DNA of 40,283 nucleotides, taken from positions 1 through 40,283 of the forward strand of contig DXAV01000043.1 of assembly GCA_019116805.1 (NCBI GenBank), in the 5' to 3' direction. This DNA comes from Candidatus Bacteroides merdavium (lineage in GTDB: Bacteria > Bacteroidota > Bacteroidia > Bacteroidales > Bacteroidaceae). The notes under the pieces are model-generated. The model did no database searches, was not told the origin of the DNA, and saw only the letters and a program-made list of their open reading frames with translations. Position numbers and translations under genes: made by a program. Shown in pieces: positions 16,146 to 24,758 of the stretch (position 1 is the first letter of the stretch; each line of letters opens with the position of its first letter).

Positions 16146-16728
16146 GCTCACCGCCTGCCTTTCGGGCCAATTCGGCACGGATGCGGCTCAGCGACTGGGG
16201 GGTGATGTAGAGATAGGAGGCGATGTGCTTCAGCGGTACGTGTTGCAGCAGCTCGGGCATGCGTTCGAGCAGTGACAGATAGCGTTCCTTGGCCTGCGTG
16301 GCCCCTTCGTTGATGAGCCGCTCCTCGAATACCAGAAATTCCCGTTCGAACATCCGTCGTCCCAGGTTGGCAGCAGCTGCCGACGAGTGGAAGAAGGCCT
16401 CCAGCTCCTGCCTGCCGATGCGGTAGAGCAGGCTGTCGCTCATGGCTTCGATGGACGTACCCGACGGCCTTCCGCCCATATAGCCGCGGGTGGAGAAGAG
16501 CGATTCGCCCGTGGTGGCAAACCAGATGCTCACGTCCACCCCGTTGCGCAGGTAATAACCGCGCCAGATGCCCTGGCCTATCAGATGGAACGAGGTGTTG
16601 AGCTCGCCTTCGCGCACCAGCATTTCGCCGCGGCGGTAGGTCACGGGTTCCATCAGTGCCAGCAGGGAAGCGGCGTCCTTACTGTTGAGGTTGTATTTCT
16701 TGCTGAATATATCGACGAATTTTTCCAT
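16126..16728 (-). CDS. Crp/Fnr-family transcriptional regulator
   Basis: A 200-residue regulator. Residues about 20-110 form a cyclic-nucleotide-binding-type jelly roll (YRRGEMLVREGELNTSFHLIGQGIWRGYY), and a helix-turn-helix lies at about 165-190 (LKHIASYLYITPQSLSRIRAEL). No Fnr-type cysteine cluster is present, so it is not an iron-sulfur oxygen sensor; the ligand is unknown. Proteins of this group in Bacteroidetes often regulate adjacent exporters. Here the next gene in the same direction upstream is the MATE exporter, separated by a long palindrome. Its end overlaps the small lipoprotein gene tail to tail. Confidence 0.85.
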   Translation of the reverse strand: MEKFVDIFSKKYNLNSKDAASLLALMEPVTYRRGEMLVREGELNTSFHLIGQGIWRGYYLRNGVDVSIWFATTGESLFSTRGYMGGRPSGTSIEAMSDSLLYRIGRQELEAFFHSSAAAANLGRRMFEREFLVFEERLINEGATQAKERYLSLLERMPELLQHVPLKHIASYLYITPQSLSRIRAELARKAGGEPTRPRE

Positions 16729-16775
16729 ATCTCTTTATTTTCAATCTCCGTAAGAGGTAAATAACTGTGTTCTTG

Positions 16776-16846
16776 GGCACGGATTACACGGAATAACACG
16801 GGGAGAAGAACAGAAATAATCTGTGAGATTCCGTGTAATCCGTGCC
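16776..16846. repeat. Long perfect inverted repeat (CACGGATTACACGG family)
   Basis: GGCACGGATTACACGGAAT (16776-16794) is exactly complementary to 16828-16846, giving a 19-bp stem around a 33-nt loop. It lies between the MATE stop and the Crp/Fnr start. Two relatives flank pyrI at 26166-26254 and 26768-26850, so it belongs to a dispersed intergenic family. Confidence 0.85.
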
Positions 16847-16866
16847 TGAAAACAACAAATTTTGAA

Positions 16867-18258
16867 TTATTCTTCGAGTTTCTCTTTCCTCTTTCTGCCC
16901 CGGCAATAGATGGTCAGCACGAAGAGCAGCGTCAGCGTCTCGGCGGCAGGTACGGCCAGCCAGATGCCGGGTACACCCATCACGGCAGGCATCAGCCAGA
17001 AGCACAGTAGCACCAGGATGAAGCCGCGCAGCAGGGTGACGGCCATGGCGGGACGGTCGCGCTCCACACTCTGAAAGTAGCCGATGGACACGATGTTCAC
17101 GCCGAAGCACACGAAGCCGGCGGCAAAGAGCGGAAGTCCCTCCACGGCGATGCGGTAGGCCGGATAATGGGTATCGACAAACATGCCTACAATCTGCTCG
17201 GTGAAGAACTCCGTGACGAGGAACACGACCACGCCGCACACCACCGCCGTCCACAGGGCCAGGCGGAAGGCCGACCGCACCCGCTCGGGTTGTGCTGCTC
17301 CGTAGTTGTAGCTCAGGATGGGCTGTGCCGACTGGGCGATGGCATTATATACCATAAAGATGATGGGGAAGAAGTAGCAGGCGATGCTGAGGGCCGCCAC
17401 GCCGTCTTCGCCCAGGTAGCGGATGAAGACATAATTGCCCACGAACATCATGGTAGCGATGGCTGCTTCGCACAGGAAGGTGGAGAGGCCGAGGCGCATC
17501 ATGTAGCCCACGTTGCGCACCGTCAGCCGCAGGCTCTTCAGGCTCAGCTTGATGCGCTCCAGGCGGATGACGTGCCGACGTTGCAGGAGGTAGAAGAGAA
17601 TCATCAGCGCCCCGAAGATGTAGCCCAGGCTGGTGGCCAGTGCGGCGCCGAACATGCCCCACTCGAAGACGTAGATGAACAGCCAGTCGAGGAAGATGTT
17701 GATGAGCGCGGCCACGATGTTGCAGGTCATGGCGTAGTTGGGCGAGCCGTCGAGCCGCACGAAGAACATGCCCGAGCTGAGCAGCGCGCTGAACACCAGG
17801 AAGGGCACGAACCAGTACATGTACTCCACGGCCAGCGGGAGCAATCGTTCGCTGCTACCCAGCAGGCGGGCCACCTGCTCCACGTTGCCCAGGATGGCCG
17901 CGGCATAGGCAATGAGCAGCAGGGACGAGACGATGACGGCCTGCGTCACGTTGATGCGAGCCACCTTCGGCTTGCCGTGCGACAGGTGGATGGATGCCAC
18001 GACCGACGCCCCGATGCCGAACATCAGCGCCACGCCCGTATTGATGAGGAACAGCGGAGCGGTGATGTTGACCGCCGCCAGCGCGTCGCTACCGATGCCC
18101 TTGCTCACAAAGATGCCGTCCGTAATGATGAAGATGGCCGAAAACACCATGCCCAGCACGGTGGGTATCAGCAGCTTCCTGAACAGGGTGGGGATGTGCA
18201 TGCTGCCGAAGTCGATGCTGTCTTTCAGCGGAGTGTGATTGTCGTTTTTCGTTGTCAT
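16867..18258 (-). CDS. MATE-family multidrug/organic cation exporter
   Basis: A 463-residue transporter of the multi antimicrobial extrusion family, which exports drugs or metabolites using sodium or proton gradients across the inner membrane. About twelve membrane helices are visible in two related halves; typical segments are FRKLLIPTVLGMVFSAIFIITDGIF at the start, then LAAVNITAPLF, and in the second half AIAQSAQPILSYNYGAAQPERVRSAF. The start at 18258 was chosen over an upstream ATG at 18399 because the extra 47 residues have no family similarity and because a TAnnTTTG promoter element lies at 18282-18289, inside that extension. An unusual array of phased hexamers lies 150-300 bases upstream. 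The exported compound is unknown. Confidence 0.9.
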   Translation of the reverse strand: MTTKNDNHTPLKDSIDFGSMHIPTLFRKLLIPTVLGMVFSAIFIITDGIFVSKGIGSDALAAVNITAPLFLINTGVALMFGIGASVVASIHLSHGKPKVARINVTQAVIVSSLLLIAYAAAILGNVEQVARLLGSSERLLPLAVEYMYWFVPFLVFSALLSSGMFFVRLDGSPNYAMTCNIVAALINIFLDWLFIYVFEWGMFGAALATSLGYIFGALMILFYLLQRRHVIRLERIKLSLKSLRLTVRNVGYMMRLGLSTFLCEAAIATMMFVGNYVFIRYLGEDGVAALSIACYFFPIIFMVYNAIAQSAQPILSYNYGAAQPERVRSAFRLALWTAVVCGVVVFLVTEFFTEQIVGMFVDTHYPAYRIAVEGLPLFAAGFVCFGVNIVSIGYFQSVERDRPAMAVTLLRGFILVLLCFWLMPAVMGVPGIWLAVPAAETLTLLFVLTIYCRGRKRKEKLEE

Positions 18259-18281
18259 AGCTCTTTTCGTTTTTGCGGGTG

Positions 18282-18289
18282 CAAAGGTA
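18282..18289 (-). promoter_or_regulatory. Bacteroides-type -7 element for the MATE gene
   Basis: TACCTTTG on the minus strand matches the TAnnTTTG consensus exactly and lies 24 bases before the chosen MATE start. A -33 box is not clear: the nearest TTTG is about 26 bases further upstream. Confidence 0.65.
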
Positions 18290-18409
18290 AGCCAAAGTTT
18301 GGCGCGGAAGATTAACAAATGATAATTAATTCCTCCCCGCTGCCCCATTTCCTTCCGGATAGCGGCTTGTTTGTAAACAAAAGTGAGCATTTTTGCCATG
18401 CTCCCTTTT

Positions 18410-18558
18410 TTCAGGTGCTGCCTGAATATTTTTCAGGCCTTACCTGAAAGCCTTTCAGGTTAAACCTGAAGACCCTTCAGGCCCTACCTGAAAGGTATTC
18501 AGGTCGTGCCTGAACAAAACCTGAAAACTTTTCAGGTAAAATCAAGGATGTACCTGAA
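18410..18558. repeat. Helically phased array of alternating TTCAGG / CCTGAA hexamers
   Basis: Hexamers start at 18410, 18421, 18432, 18443, 18454, 18465, 18476, 18487, 18498, 18509, 18520, 18531 and 18553, each exactly 11 bp apart, with one slot at 18542 holding the near-match TCAAGG. Orientation alternates strictly for the first ten (TTCAGG, CCTGAA, and so on), then CCTGAA, TTCAGG, near-match, CCTGAA. The five-base spacers differ from unit to unit. Each TTCAGG-n5-CCTGAA is also a small palindrome. The array fills the 432-bp gap between the MATE start (18258) and the end of the acetyltransferase gene (18691); the rest of the gap has a 13-bp palindrome at about 18568-18580 and isolated hexamers at 18650 and 18690. 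No gene is visible here. Confidence 0.9.
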
Positions 18559-18690
18559 AAAATCAATACTGATTATCAGTGAAATACGGATGCATTGGCG
18601 TGAGGAAGCCCTTTTGCCGGCCGATGAGGGAAGAAGGGAAGGGGAGAAACCTGAAAACAGGCGGAATGTGATTTTATGCGTAAATAATTT

Positions 18691-19284
18691 TCAGGACTCC
18701 GACTGGGGCGTGTCTTCTGTCGCTTCTTCCTCCAGCCGGCGCAGGGGGCGGCAGGGATTGCCCACGGCCAGCGTATGGGCGGGGATGTCGCGCGTCACCA
18801 CGCTGCCTGCGCCGATGACGGCCCCGTCGCCGATGGTCACACCCGGCAGGATGACCACATGGCCGCCTATCCACACGTTGTTGCCGATGCGGATGGGGTA
18901 GGCATACTCCAGGCCTGCGTTGCGGCGGGCGATGTCGAGCGGATGGCCGGCGGTATAGATGCCTACGTTAGGCGCAATGAATACGTTGTCGCCGATGGTG
19001 ACGTCGGCTCCGTCGAGGATGACGAGGTTAGTGTTGGCAAAGAAGTTGCGGCCGATGCGGATGTGGTAGCCGTAGTCGCAATAGAAGGGCGAGATGATGC
19101 ATCCGCCTTCGCCCATGTGCACGATGCGGCGTATCAGGCGGTCGCGCTCGTCCGTGCGGTCGGGCGGCAGGAGGTTGTACTCATGCAGCAGGCAGCGCGT
19201 TTGCAGCATTTCCTGTTGCAGTTCGGGGTCGTTGTTGGCATCGTAGAGCAGGCCTTCGGCCGCTTTCTGTTTTTCTGTTTTCAT
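18691..19284 (-). CDS. Maltose/galactoside O-acetyltransferase-like enzyme
   Basis: A 197-residue left-handed beta-helix acetyltransferase that would move acetyl from acetyl-CoA to a sugar hydroxyl in the cytoplasm. The N-terminal helical Maa domain (residues about 5-60, GLLYDANNDPELQQE) precedes hexapeptide repeats such as IRIGRN, VTIGDN, IRIGNN and VTIGDG. His114 in YTAGHPLD is the expected catalytic residue, and the C-terminal IPAHTLAVGNPCRPLR closes the helix. Length and motifs are normal. It is divergent from the LytTR gene. Its natural acceptor is not known; enzymes of this family often act as detoxifiers of non-metabolised sugars. Confidence 0.9.
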   Translation of the reverse strand: MKTEKQKAAEGLLYDANNDPELQQEMLQTRCLLHEYNLLPPDRTDERDRLIRRIVHMGEGGCIISPFYCDYGYHIRIGRNFFANTNLVILDGADVTIGDNVFIAPNVGIYTAGHPLDIARRNAGLEYAYPIRIGNNVWIGGHVVILPGVTIGDGAVIGAGSVVTRDIPAHTLAVGNPCRPLRRLEEEATEDTPQSES

Positions 19285-19345
19285 CAGCGTAAGTTTGTTT
19301 TGGAATATTTTGGGGTAAAGTTAGCGCTTATATATGGAAAAACGA

Positions 19346-19353
19346 TAATTTTG
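19346..19353 (+). promoter_or_regulatory. Bacteroides-type -7 element for the LytTR gene
   Basis: TAATTTTG fits TAnnTTTG and lies 27 bases before the LytTR start codon. The -33 position (19322-19325, TAGC) does not match, so confidence is moderate. Confidence 0.5.
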
Positions 19354-19380
19354 CCCGCAATAAATCTTTCAGTCACCCGT

Positions 19381-19749
19381 ATGGAAAGGGTCTTGGTAGT
19401 ATCGAATTCGAACGAGCTGGTCAGGATGAAGCCGGAGCGGATAACCTATATCTCCTCGGACGGCAACTATGTGACGGTGGTGCTTCACGACCGCACGGAG
19501 CACGTCTTTGCCTTCAACCTCCTGCGCATGCAGAAGCTGGTCGAGACCCAGCTGGCCGAAGAGGCGGCCTGCTTCATCCGCATCGGGAAGAGCCTGATCA
19601 TCAATCGCAACTACATCTATAAAATCAATCTGGCGAAGCAGGAACTGGTTTTGTCGGACAGCAGGCTGGACGGAGCTTTCAGGCTCTCGGCTTCGCGCGA
19701 GGCCCTGCGGCAGCTGAAGGAATTGTTGGAAAAGGAGGCAGGATTATGA
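19381..19749 (+). CDS. Stand-alone LytTR DNA-binding regulator
   Basis: A 122-residue protein that is almost only a LytTR domain: RMKPERITYISSDGNYVTVVLHD at the start, then FAFNLLRMQKLVE, FIRIGKSLIINRNYIYKI and LRQLKELLE. It lacks a receiver domain, so any signal must come by another route. The start at 19381 was chosen because the LytTR fold begins there and a -7 element sits just upstream; the longer open frame to the left runs antisense through the acetyltransferase gene. It overlaps the next gene by the sequence ATGA, suggesting translational coupling. Small LytTR proteins paired with a membrane protein often form a two-gene regulatory unit in which the membrane partner holds the regulator in check, which is inference here. 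Confidence 0.85.
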   Translation: MERVLVVSNSNELVRMKPERITYISSDGNYVTVVLHDRTEHVFAFNLLRMQKLVETQLAEEAACFIRIGKSLIINRNYIYKINLAKQELVLSDSRLDGAFRLSASREALRQLKELLEKEAGL

Positions 19750-20606
19750 AGAGACACGAAGAAGACGAAATACAGGTATTGGGTCAGGCTGGCGGCGGAC
19801 GGAAGCGGGGAGGCGGCAGGCGCTTCCTTGGGTATCTGTTGCCCGCCTTGGTTGTAGCCCTTCTGATAACAGTCTGGTTTCTCCTCAGGAAAACGGCCGT
19901 TTCTCCGCAGGAAAACGATGCTTTCCCCCTGGAAAGCGACCTGGCCCTTCTGGAAGACGGGCAGCAACCCGCGGCGGGTGTGGCGAAGGAGGCACGCATC
20001 AGTGTCGTGGACGATACGGTGAACGACGTCCCGATGCAGGTGTTTGTCATCGAGGGAGCCGAAGCGCGCCTGCGCATCGGGCGCCCTGCCGTGCAGGATA
20101 CGACGGTGCTCATGGCCCTGCCTGCCGCCGATGTGCGCAAGGACAACCTGGGCATTGTGGGCGACTTCGTCTTGGACGGCCGCCGCTATGGCAACGGCAA
20201 GCGGAAGGAGGGGTATGGTGCCCTGCTCGAAGGGCAGCTCTTTCTGGGCGTTTCGGCTTCGGACACGGTGATGAACTATTGCGCCTCGCGGCAAGGTTCC
20301 TTTTTCAGGCAATATGCGCTGGTGGCCGACGGGAAGATATGGCCCAACCGCCTGAAGGGCAAATCGCTGCGGAGGGCGGTGGCGCGGAAGGCCGATGATG
20401 CCCGCGTCTATGTGGTGGTGAGCCGCCAGCGCGAGTCACTCTACGACTTCTCGGAAGCCCTGGCCGACTATGGCATGCACGACGCCCTCTACCTGCCCGG
20501 CGGCGATGCCTATGCCTTCTGCAAGGTGGGCGGCGATACCCTCTTTTTGGGCGTTTCGCAGGAGCATGTCTATCCCAACACGAACTATCTGGTCTTCGGG
20601 AAATAA
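19746..20606 (+). CDS. Membrane-anchored phosphodiester-glycosidase-like (NAGPA-type) protein
   Basis: A 286-residue protein with a basic cytosolic tail of about 27 residues, one membrane helix (about 28-47, LGYLLPALVVALLITVWFLL), then an external domain. From about residue 140 the text follows the NAGPA/phosphodiester glycosidase fold: GDFVLDGRRYGNGKRKEGYGA, FLGVSASDTVMNY, ARVYVVVSRQRESLYDFSEALADYG and a final DALYLPGGDAYAF. In that family the last segment is usually 'NLDGGGS'; here it is LPGGDA, so activity may be altered. It overlaps the LytTR gene by four bases and is probably co-translated. It may sense or trim a phosphodiester-linked envelope glycan, but this is inference. Confidence 0.6.
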   Translation: MKRHEEDEIQVLGQAGGGRKRGGGRRFLGYLLPALVVALLITVWFLLRKTAVSPQENDAFPLESDLALLEDGQQPAAGVAKEARISVVDDTVNDVPMQVFVIEGAEARLRIGRPAVQDTTVLMALPAADVRKDNLGIVGDFVLDGRRYGNGKRKEGYGALLEGQLFLGVSASDTVMNYCASRQGSFFRQYALVADGKIWPNRLKGKSLRRAVARKADDARVYVVVSRQRESLYDFSEALADYGMHDALYLPGGDAYAFCKVGGDTLFLGVSQEHVYPNTNYLVFGK

Positions 20607-20675
20607 TATTTTGTACGGCCAGCGCACTATTTCATACATTATTTGTTATACTTCATAACAGGCGGCATCTGTCGG

Positions 20676-20707
20676 CTTGCGGGCATGGGTGTTTTTACCT
20701 ACTTTTG
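20676..20707 (+). promoter_or_regulatory. Promoter of the NlpE/lipocalin-like lipoprotein gene
   Basis: CTTG at 20676-20679 and TACTTTTG at 20700-20707 are separated by 20 bases, matching the Bacteroides -33/-7 layout. The lipoprotein start codon is 60 bases downstream. Confidence 0.7.
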
Positions 20708-20767
20708 TTGTGTTCGGACAAGAGAATGCCCGATGTTTGTTTATAATCAGAAATAAAAGTATAAACC

Positions 20768-21541
20768 ATGAAAAAATCAATGATGCTGGCCGTGGCTGCC
20801 GGTTTGTTGGCCTCGTGCCACACGGCCACACAAAAAGAAGAGAGAGAATTTGTAGGAAACTGGTTGGAGGTGATGCCCGTCAACTCCCAATTTACGCAGG
20901 GAGTGACGCTGAACGCCGACGGCACCGCTGCTTCCATCGGCATGGCTACGCTGAAGTATGAATCGTGGAGCCTGGCCGATGGCAAGCTGGTGCTCAACGG
21001 CAAGAGCATCGGCAATGGGCAGACGCTGGACTTCTCGGACACGCTGGACGTGGTGTCCATCACGGCAGACTCCCTGAAGTTGGGTAAGCATGGTGCTTAT
21101 CGCATTGATTACTATCGGGTGAAGGAGGTGCCTGTCTTGGGCAAGGACAAGGCGTTGCTCGACTCTCTGCCGAAAGTGGAAGGTACGGGTCAGTTGCAGA
21201 CGCGCGTCTATCGTGGCACGTTGCCAGCCGCTTCATGCCCGGGTATTGTTTACGACATCACCCTCTACAATTACGAGCATAGCGGCGACGGTGTGTTCAG
21301 GGCGAGCCTCACCTACCTGGAGGCCGAGGACGGAAAAGATCAGACGTACGAGTTTTGCGGACGCCAATATACCCTGCGCGGCAATGCGGTGGACAAGGAC
21401 GCTACTGTCCTTCAGTTCATACCTTTCGACAAAGCCGAGGACACGATGAACTTCCTGTTCGGAGGTGACAAACTGACCATGCTCGATCGCGGGTTGCGCC
21501 CGATTAACTCGAATTTGAACTACACCTTGCATTTGCAATAG
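20768..21541 (+). CDS. Lipocalin/NlpE-like lipoprotein
   Basis: A 257-residue lipoprotein with signal and lipobox LASC (Cys17). Residues about 25-115 look like the small lipocalin domain found in Bacteroides ([48 protein letters not shown]), and residues about 140-257 resemble the NlpE N-terminal beta-barrel ([21 protein letters not shown], then [11 protein letters not shown]). NlpE-type proteins in enterobacteria report on envelope or copper stress; no copper-binding Cys-x-x-Cys motif is visible. It has its own promoter and no operon partner. The function in this organism is not known. Confidence 0.75.
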   Translation: MKKSMMLAVAAGLLASCHTATQKEEREFVGNWLEVMPVNSQFTQGVTLNADGTAASIGMATLKYESWSLADGKLVLNGKSIGNGQTLDFSDTLDVVSITADSLKLGKHGAYRIDYYRVKEVPVLGKDKALLDSLPKVEGTGQLQTRVYRGTLPAASCPGIVYDITLYNYEHSGDGVFRASLTYLEAEDGKDQTYEFCGRQYTLRGNAVDKDATVLQFIPFDKAEDTMNFLFGGDKLTMLDRGLRPINSNLNYTLHLQ

Positions 21542-21547
21542 ACTTTC

Positions 21548-21579
21548 GTTGGCAGGCTGCGGGCTTTTTCGTACTTTTG
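21548..21579 (+). promoter_or_regulatory. Promoter of fhs
   Basis: GTTG at 21548-21551 and TACTTTTG at 21572-21579, with 20 bases between, form a good Bacteroides-type promoter. It starts just after the preceding stop codon and supports the fhs start at 21613 rather than the in-frame ATG at 21577, which lies inside the -7 element. Confidence 0.75.
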
Positions 21580-21612
21580 TGCTTTCATTTTTTAAATCAA
21601 CAGAATACCTCT

Positions 21613-23283
21613 ATGAAGTCGGATATCGAAATAGCTCGCAGCATCGAGCTCAAGAAAATCAAGCAGGTGGCTGAGAGCGTCGGCATACCTCGCGAAGAAG
21701 TGGAAAACTACGGCCGCTACATCGCCAAAATCCCCATTCATCTCATCGATGAAGAGAAAGTAAAGCAAAGCAATCTGATTTTGGTGACAGCCATCACGGC
21801 CACCAAGGCCGGTATCGGCAAGACGACCGTTTCCATCGGCTTGGCATTGGGATTGAACAAGATAGGTAAGAAGGCCATCGTGGCCTTGCGCGAGCCTTCT
21901 TTAGGTCCCTGCTTCGGCATGAAGGGCGGAGCGGCAGGCGGCGGTTATGCGCAGGTGCTTCCCATGGAGAAAATCAACCTGCACTTTACAGGCGACTTCC
22001 ACGCCATCACCTCGGCCCATAACATGATTTCGGCTCTGCTCGACAACTATCTTTACCAGCATCAGGCCGAGGGCTTCGGGCTGAAGGAAATCATCTGGCG
22101 GCGTGTGCTCGACGTGAACGACCGCTCCCTGCGCAGCATCGTGACAGGTCTGGGGCCGAGTACCAACGGCGTGACACAGGAGTCGGGATTCGATATCACA
22201 CCTGCTTCGGAAATCATGGCCATCCTCTGCCTGGCTAAAGATCAGGAGGATCTGCGCCGTCGCATCGAGAACATCATCCTCGGTTTCCGCTTTGACGGTA
22301 CACCCTTTACGGTGAAGGAACTGGGTGTGGCTGGAGCCATTGCTGTCCTGCTGAAGGATGCCATCAATCCTAATCTGGTGCAGACTACGGAAGGCACGGC
22401 GGCCTTCGTGCATGGCGGCCCTTTTGCCAACATCGCCCATGGATGCAACTCCATTCTGGCTACAAAGATGGCCATGACCTTCGGCGACTATGTGGTGACG
22501 GAGGCGGGCTTCGGCGCCGACTTGGGTGCGGAGAAATTCTATAATATCAAGTGCCGCAAGAGTGACTTGCAACCCAAGCTGACCATCATCGTGGCTACGG
22601 CCCAAGGACTGAAGATGCATGGCGGCGTGAGCCTCGACCGCATTAAGGAGCCAAGTATGGAAGGCTTGAAGCAAGGCTTCGGCAATCTGGACAAGCACGT
22701 GCGCAACTTGCGTTCCTTTGGGCAGACCGTCGTGGTGGCCTTCAATCGCTTTGCCAGCGATACGGATGAGGAGGTGGAAGCCATCCGTCGTCATTGCGAA
22801 GAGAAGCTGGGTGTGGGTTTCGCCATCAACAACGCGTTTGCGGAAGGAGGCGAAGGAGCTGTTGACCTGGCCCGCCTGGTGGTGGACACTATCGAGCAAC
22901 GGCCTTCCCAGCCGCTGGCCTTCACGTACGAGGAAACGGACAGCGTAGAGCGTAAGATTGAGAAAGTGGCGTGCAACCTATATGGAGCCAGCGTGGTGAC
23001 TTATAGCATCCATTCACGTAAGATGATCAAACTCATTGAGCAGATGGGTATTACGCATTATCCGATTTGCATTGCCAAGACGCAATATTCCTTCTCGGCC
23101 GATCCGAAAATTTATGGGGCGGTGGACAACTTTGAGTTCCACATCAAGGACATTGTGGTGAACCACGGAGCGGAAATGATTGTGGCGATTGCAGGCGAAA
23201 TCTTGCGTATGCCTGGTCTTCCCAAGGTGCCTCAGGCAGAGCATATCGACATTGTGGACGGGTTGATAGAAGGACTGAGTTAA
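21613..23283 (+). CDS. fhs: Formate--tetrahydrofolate ligase
   Basis: A 556-residue cytosolic enzyme that makes 10-formyltetrahydrofolate from formate, ATP and tetrahydrofolate. Family marks are the nucleotide-binding stretch around residue 60-70 (TKAGIGKTT), [23 protein letters not shown] in two parts, [48 protein letters not shown] and [10 protein letters not shown]. The P-loop differs from the usual TPAGEGKTT of other bacteria by Lys and Ile substitutions. The start at 21613 is set by the upstream promoter. It converges with glyA, another one-carbon folate enzyme, and they share a terminator; the two would connect serine and formate to the folate pool. Confidence 0.95.
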   Translation: MKSDIEIARSIELKKIKQVAESVGIPREEVENYGRYIAKIPIHLIDEEKVKQSNLILVTAITATKAGIGKTTVSIGLALGLNKIGKKAIVALREPSLGPCFGMKGGAAGGGYAQVLPMEKINLHFTGDFHAITSAHNMISALLDNYLYQHQAEGFGLKEIIWRRVLDVNDRSLRSIVTGLGPSTNGVTQESGFDITPASEIMAILCLAKDQEDLRRRIENIILGFRFDGTPFTVKELGVAGAIAVLLKDAINPNLVQTTEGTAAFVHGGPFANIAHGCNSILATKMAMTFGDYVVTEAGFGADLGAEKFYNIKCRKSDLQPKLTIIVATAQGLKMHGGVSLDRIKEPSMEGLKQGFGNLDKHVRNLRSFGQTVVVAFNRFASDTDEEVEAIRRHCEEKLGVGFAINNAFAEGGEGAVDLARLVVDTIEQRPSQPLAFTYEETDSVERKIEKVACNLYGASVVTYSIHSRKMIKLIEQMGITHYPICIAKTQYSFSADPKIYGAVDNFEFHIKDIVVNHGAEMIVAIAGEILRMPGLPKVPQAEHIDIVDGLIEGLS

Positions 23284-23397
23284 TGGATAATGGAGGATTT
23301 AATTAGCAAATTCCAGATATAAAAAAGAGTGCGTCCATGAAGGATGCACTCTTTTTGGTTTTTGTATAGTCTAATTTTCTATTCTCGATTATCCATT
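23282..23397. repeat. AATGGATAAT inverted repeat flanking the fhs/glyA terminator
   Basis: AATGGATAAT (23282-23291) is complementary to ATTATCCATT (23388-23397). The arms enclose the bidirectional terminator and touch both stop codons. The same motif, ATGGATAATGGATG, recurs near 26135 before the flavin reductase gene. Confidence 0.5.
23321..23363. terminator. Bidirectional terminator between fhs and glyA
   Basis: AAAAAGAGTGCGTCC pairs with GGATGCACTCTTTTT (one G-T/C-A type mismatch) around a short loop. Poly-A on one side and poly-T on the other let it work for both convergent genes. Confidence 0.85.
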
Positions 23398-24677
23398 CAA
23401 TAGGCAAAGAGTGGATAGTTCTTCATCGTCTCGTTGACGCGGGCACGAACCTGTGCGATAACGGCCTCGTTGTCCACGTTGGAGAGAACGGTTTCGATCA
23501 TCTCAGCAATTTCGAGCATCAAGTCTTCCTTGGCGCCGCGGGTAGTGATGGCAGGCGTACCCAGGCGGATACCTGAGGTTTGGAAAGCAGAACGGCTGTC
23601 GAAAGGCACCATGTTCTTGTTGACGGTGATGTCGGCCGATACAAGGGCTTTCTCGGCTACCTTACCTGTGAGGTCGGGGTACTTCGTACGCAAGTCAACG
23701 AGCATGGAGTGGTTGTCCGTACCGCCGCTTACGATGGTGAAGCCGCGGTCGATGAGTGCCTGTGCCAGGGTGGCGGCGTTCTTCTTGACCTGCAGGGCAT
23801 ATTCCTTCCACGAGGGCTGGAGAATTTCGTTGAAGGCCACAGCCTTGGCGGCGATGACGTGCTCCAGCGGGCCGCCCTGAATGCCGGGGAACACAGCCGA
23901 GTCGAGCAGCTGCGACATCATCTTGATTTCGCCCTTGGGTGTCGTCTTGCCCCAGGGGTTGGGGAAGTCCTTACCCATGAGGATGATACCTCCACGAGGA
24001 CCGCGCAGGGTCTTGTGAGTGGTCGAGGTGACGATGTGGGCATACTTCACGGGGTTGTCCAGCAGACCTGCGGCGATAAGGCCGGCGGGGTGTGCCATGT
24101 CGATCATCAGGATAGCGCCCACCTTGTCGGCTATTTCGCGCATGCGTTTGTAATCCCACTCGCGTGAGTAGGCAGAGCCGCCACCGATAATCATCTTCGG
24201 ACGTTCGCGCAGGGCCACTTCCTCCATCTGGTCGTAGTCAACGCGACCTGTTTCCTTGTTCAGGTTGTATTCGCAGGGGTGGTAGATGATACCCGAGGTA
24301 TTCACCAGCGAACCGTGTGACAAGTGGCCGCCGTGTGCCAGGTTCAGTCCCATGAACTTGTCGCCTGGGTTGAGCACGGCCAGGAAGACGGCCGCATTGG
24401 CTTGTGCGCCCGAGTGGGGTTGTACGTTGGCCCATTCGGCACCGAATATCTGCTTGATGCGGTCGATGGCAATCTGCTCACTCTGGTCCACCACTTCGCA
24501 ACCGCCGTAGTAGCGCTTGCCGGGGTAACCTTCGGCATACTTGTTGGTGAGGCAGGAGCCCATGGCCTGCATTACTTCGTCGCTTACAAAGTTTTCGGAG
24601 GCTATCAGCTCGATACCTTTCAGTTGGCGCTGGTGCTCCTTTTCGATGATGTCAAAAATCAAGTTGTCTCTTTCCAT
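23397..24677 (-). CDS. glyA: Serine hydroxymethyltransferase
   Basis: A 426-residue PLP enzyme that converts serine and tetrahydrofolate to glycine and 5,10-methylenetetrahydrofolate in the cytoplasm. It has the full set of family motifs: [46 protein letters not shown], and the PLP-binding Lys222 in [14 protein letters not shown], plus [15 protein letters not shown] near the end. Length is typical. It has a TAnnTTTG element at 24720-24727 and ends at a terminator shared with fhs. Its upstream neighbour, an outer-membrane barrel gene, is on the same strand 81 bases away but appears to be a separate unit. Confidence 0.97.
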   Translation of the reverse strand: MERDNLIFDIIEKEHQRQLKGIELIASENFVSDEVMQAMGSCLTNKYAEGYPGKRYYGGCEVVDQSEQIAIDRIKQIFGAEWANVQPHSGAQANAAVFLAVLNPGDKFMGLNLAHGGHLSHGSLVNTSGIIYHPCEYNLNKETGRVDYDQMEEVALRERPKMIIGGGSAYSREWDYKRMREIADKVGAILMIDMAHPAGLIAAGLLDNPVKYAHIVTSTTHKTLRGPRGGIILMGKDFPNPWGKTTPKGEIKMMSQLLDSAVFPGIQGGPLEHVIAAKAVAFNEILQPSWKEYALQVKKNAATLAQALIDRGFTIVSGGTDNHSMLVDLRTKYPDLTGKVAEKALVSADITVNKNMVPFDSRSAFQTSGIRLGTPAITTRGAKEDLMLEIAEMIETVLSNVDNEAVIAQVRARVNETMKNYPLFAY

Positions 24678-24719
24678 GTGTACTATAATAGATTAATACT
24701 TCTTTCTTTAGAAAGTTTA

Positions 24720-24727
24720 CAAATGTA
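24720..24727 (-). promoter_or_regulatory. Bacteroides-type -7 element for glyA
   Basis: TACATTTG on the minus strand matches TAnnTTTG and lies 42 bases before the glyA start. No TTTG is found at the ideal -33 distance. Confidence 0.55.
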
Positions 24728-24758
24728 AGCAAATAAATGAATATATGCGTCATTTTGT

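Noticed and set aside
17167..18315. 382-codon + strand open frame opposite the MATE gene
   Set aside because: Composition is dominated by His, Asp, Glu and Gly as expected for the antisense of a GC-rich membrane protein gene; the minus-strand MATE motifs are clear.
18410..18558. CRISPR array
   Set aside because: Repeat unit is only 6 bp with 5-bp spacers and alternating direction; no cas genes are nearby.
18506..18901. Open frame of 131 codons on the + strand starting in the hexamer array
   Set aside because: It runs antisense through the acetyltransferase gene, has no ribosome binding site and its text shows no domain; the array explains the start region.
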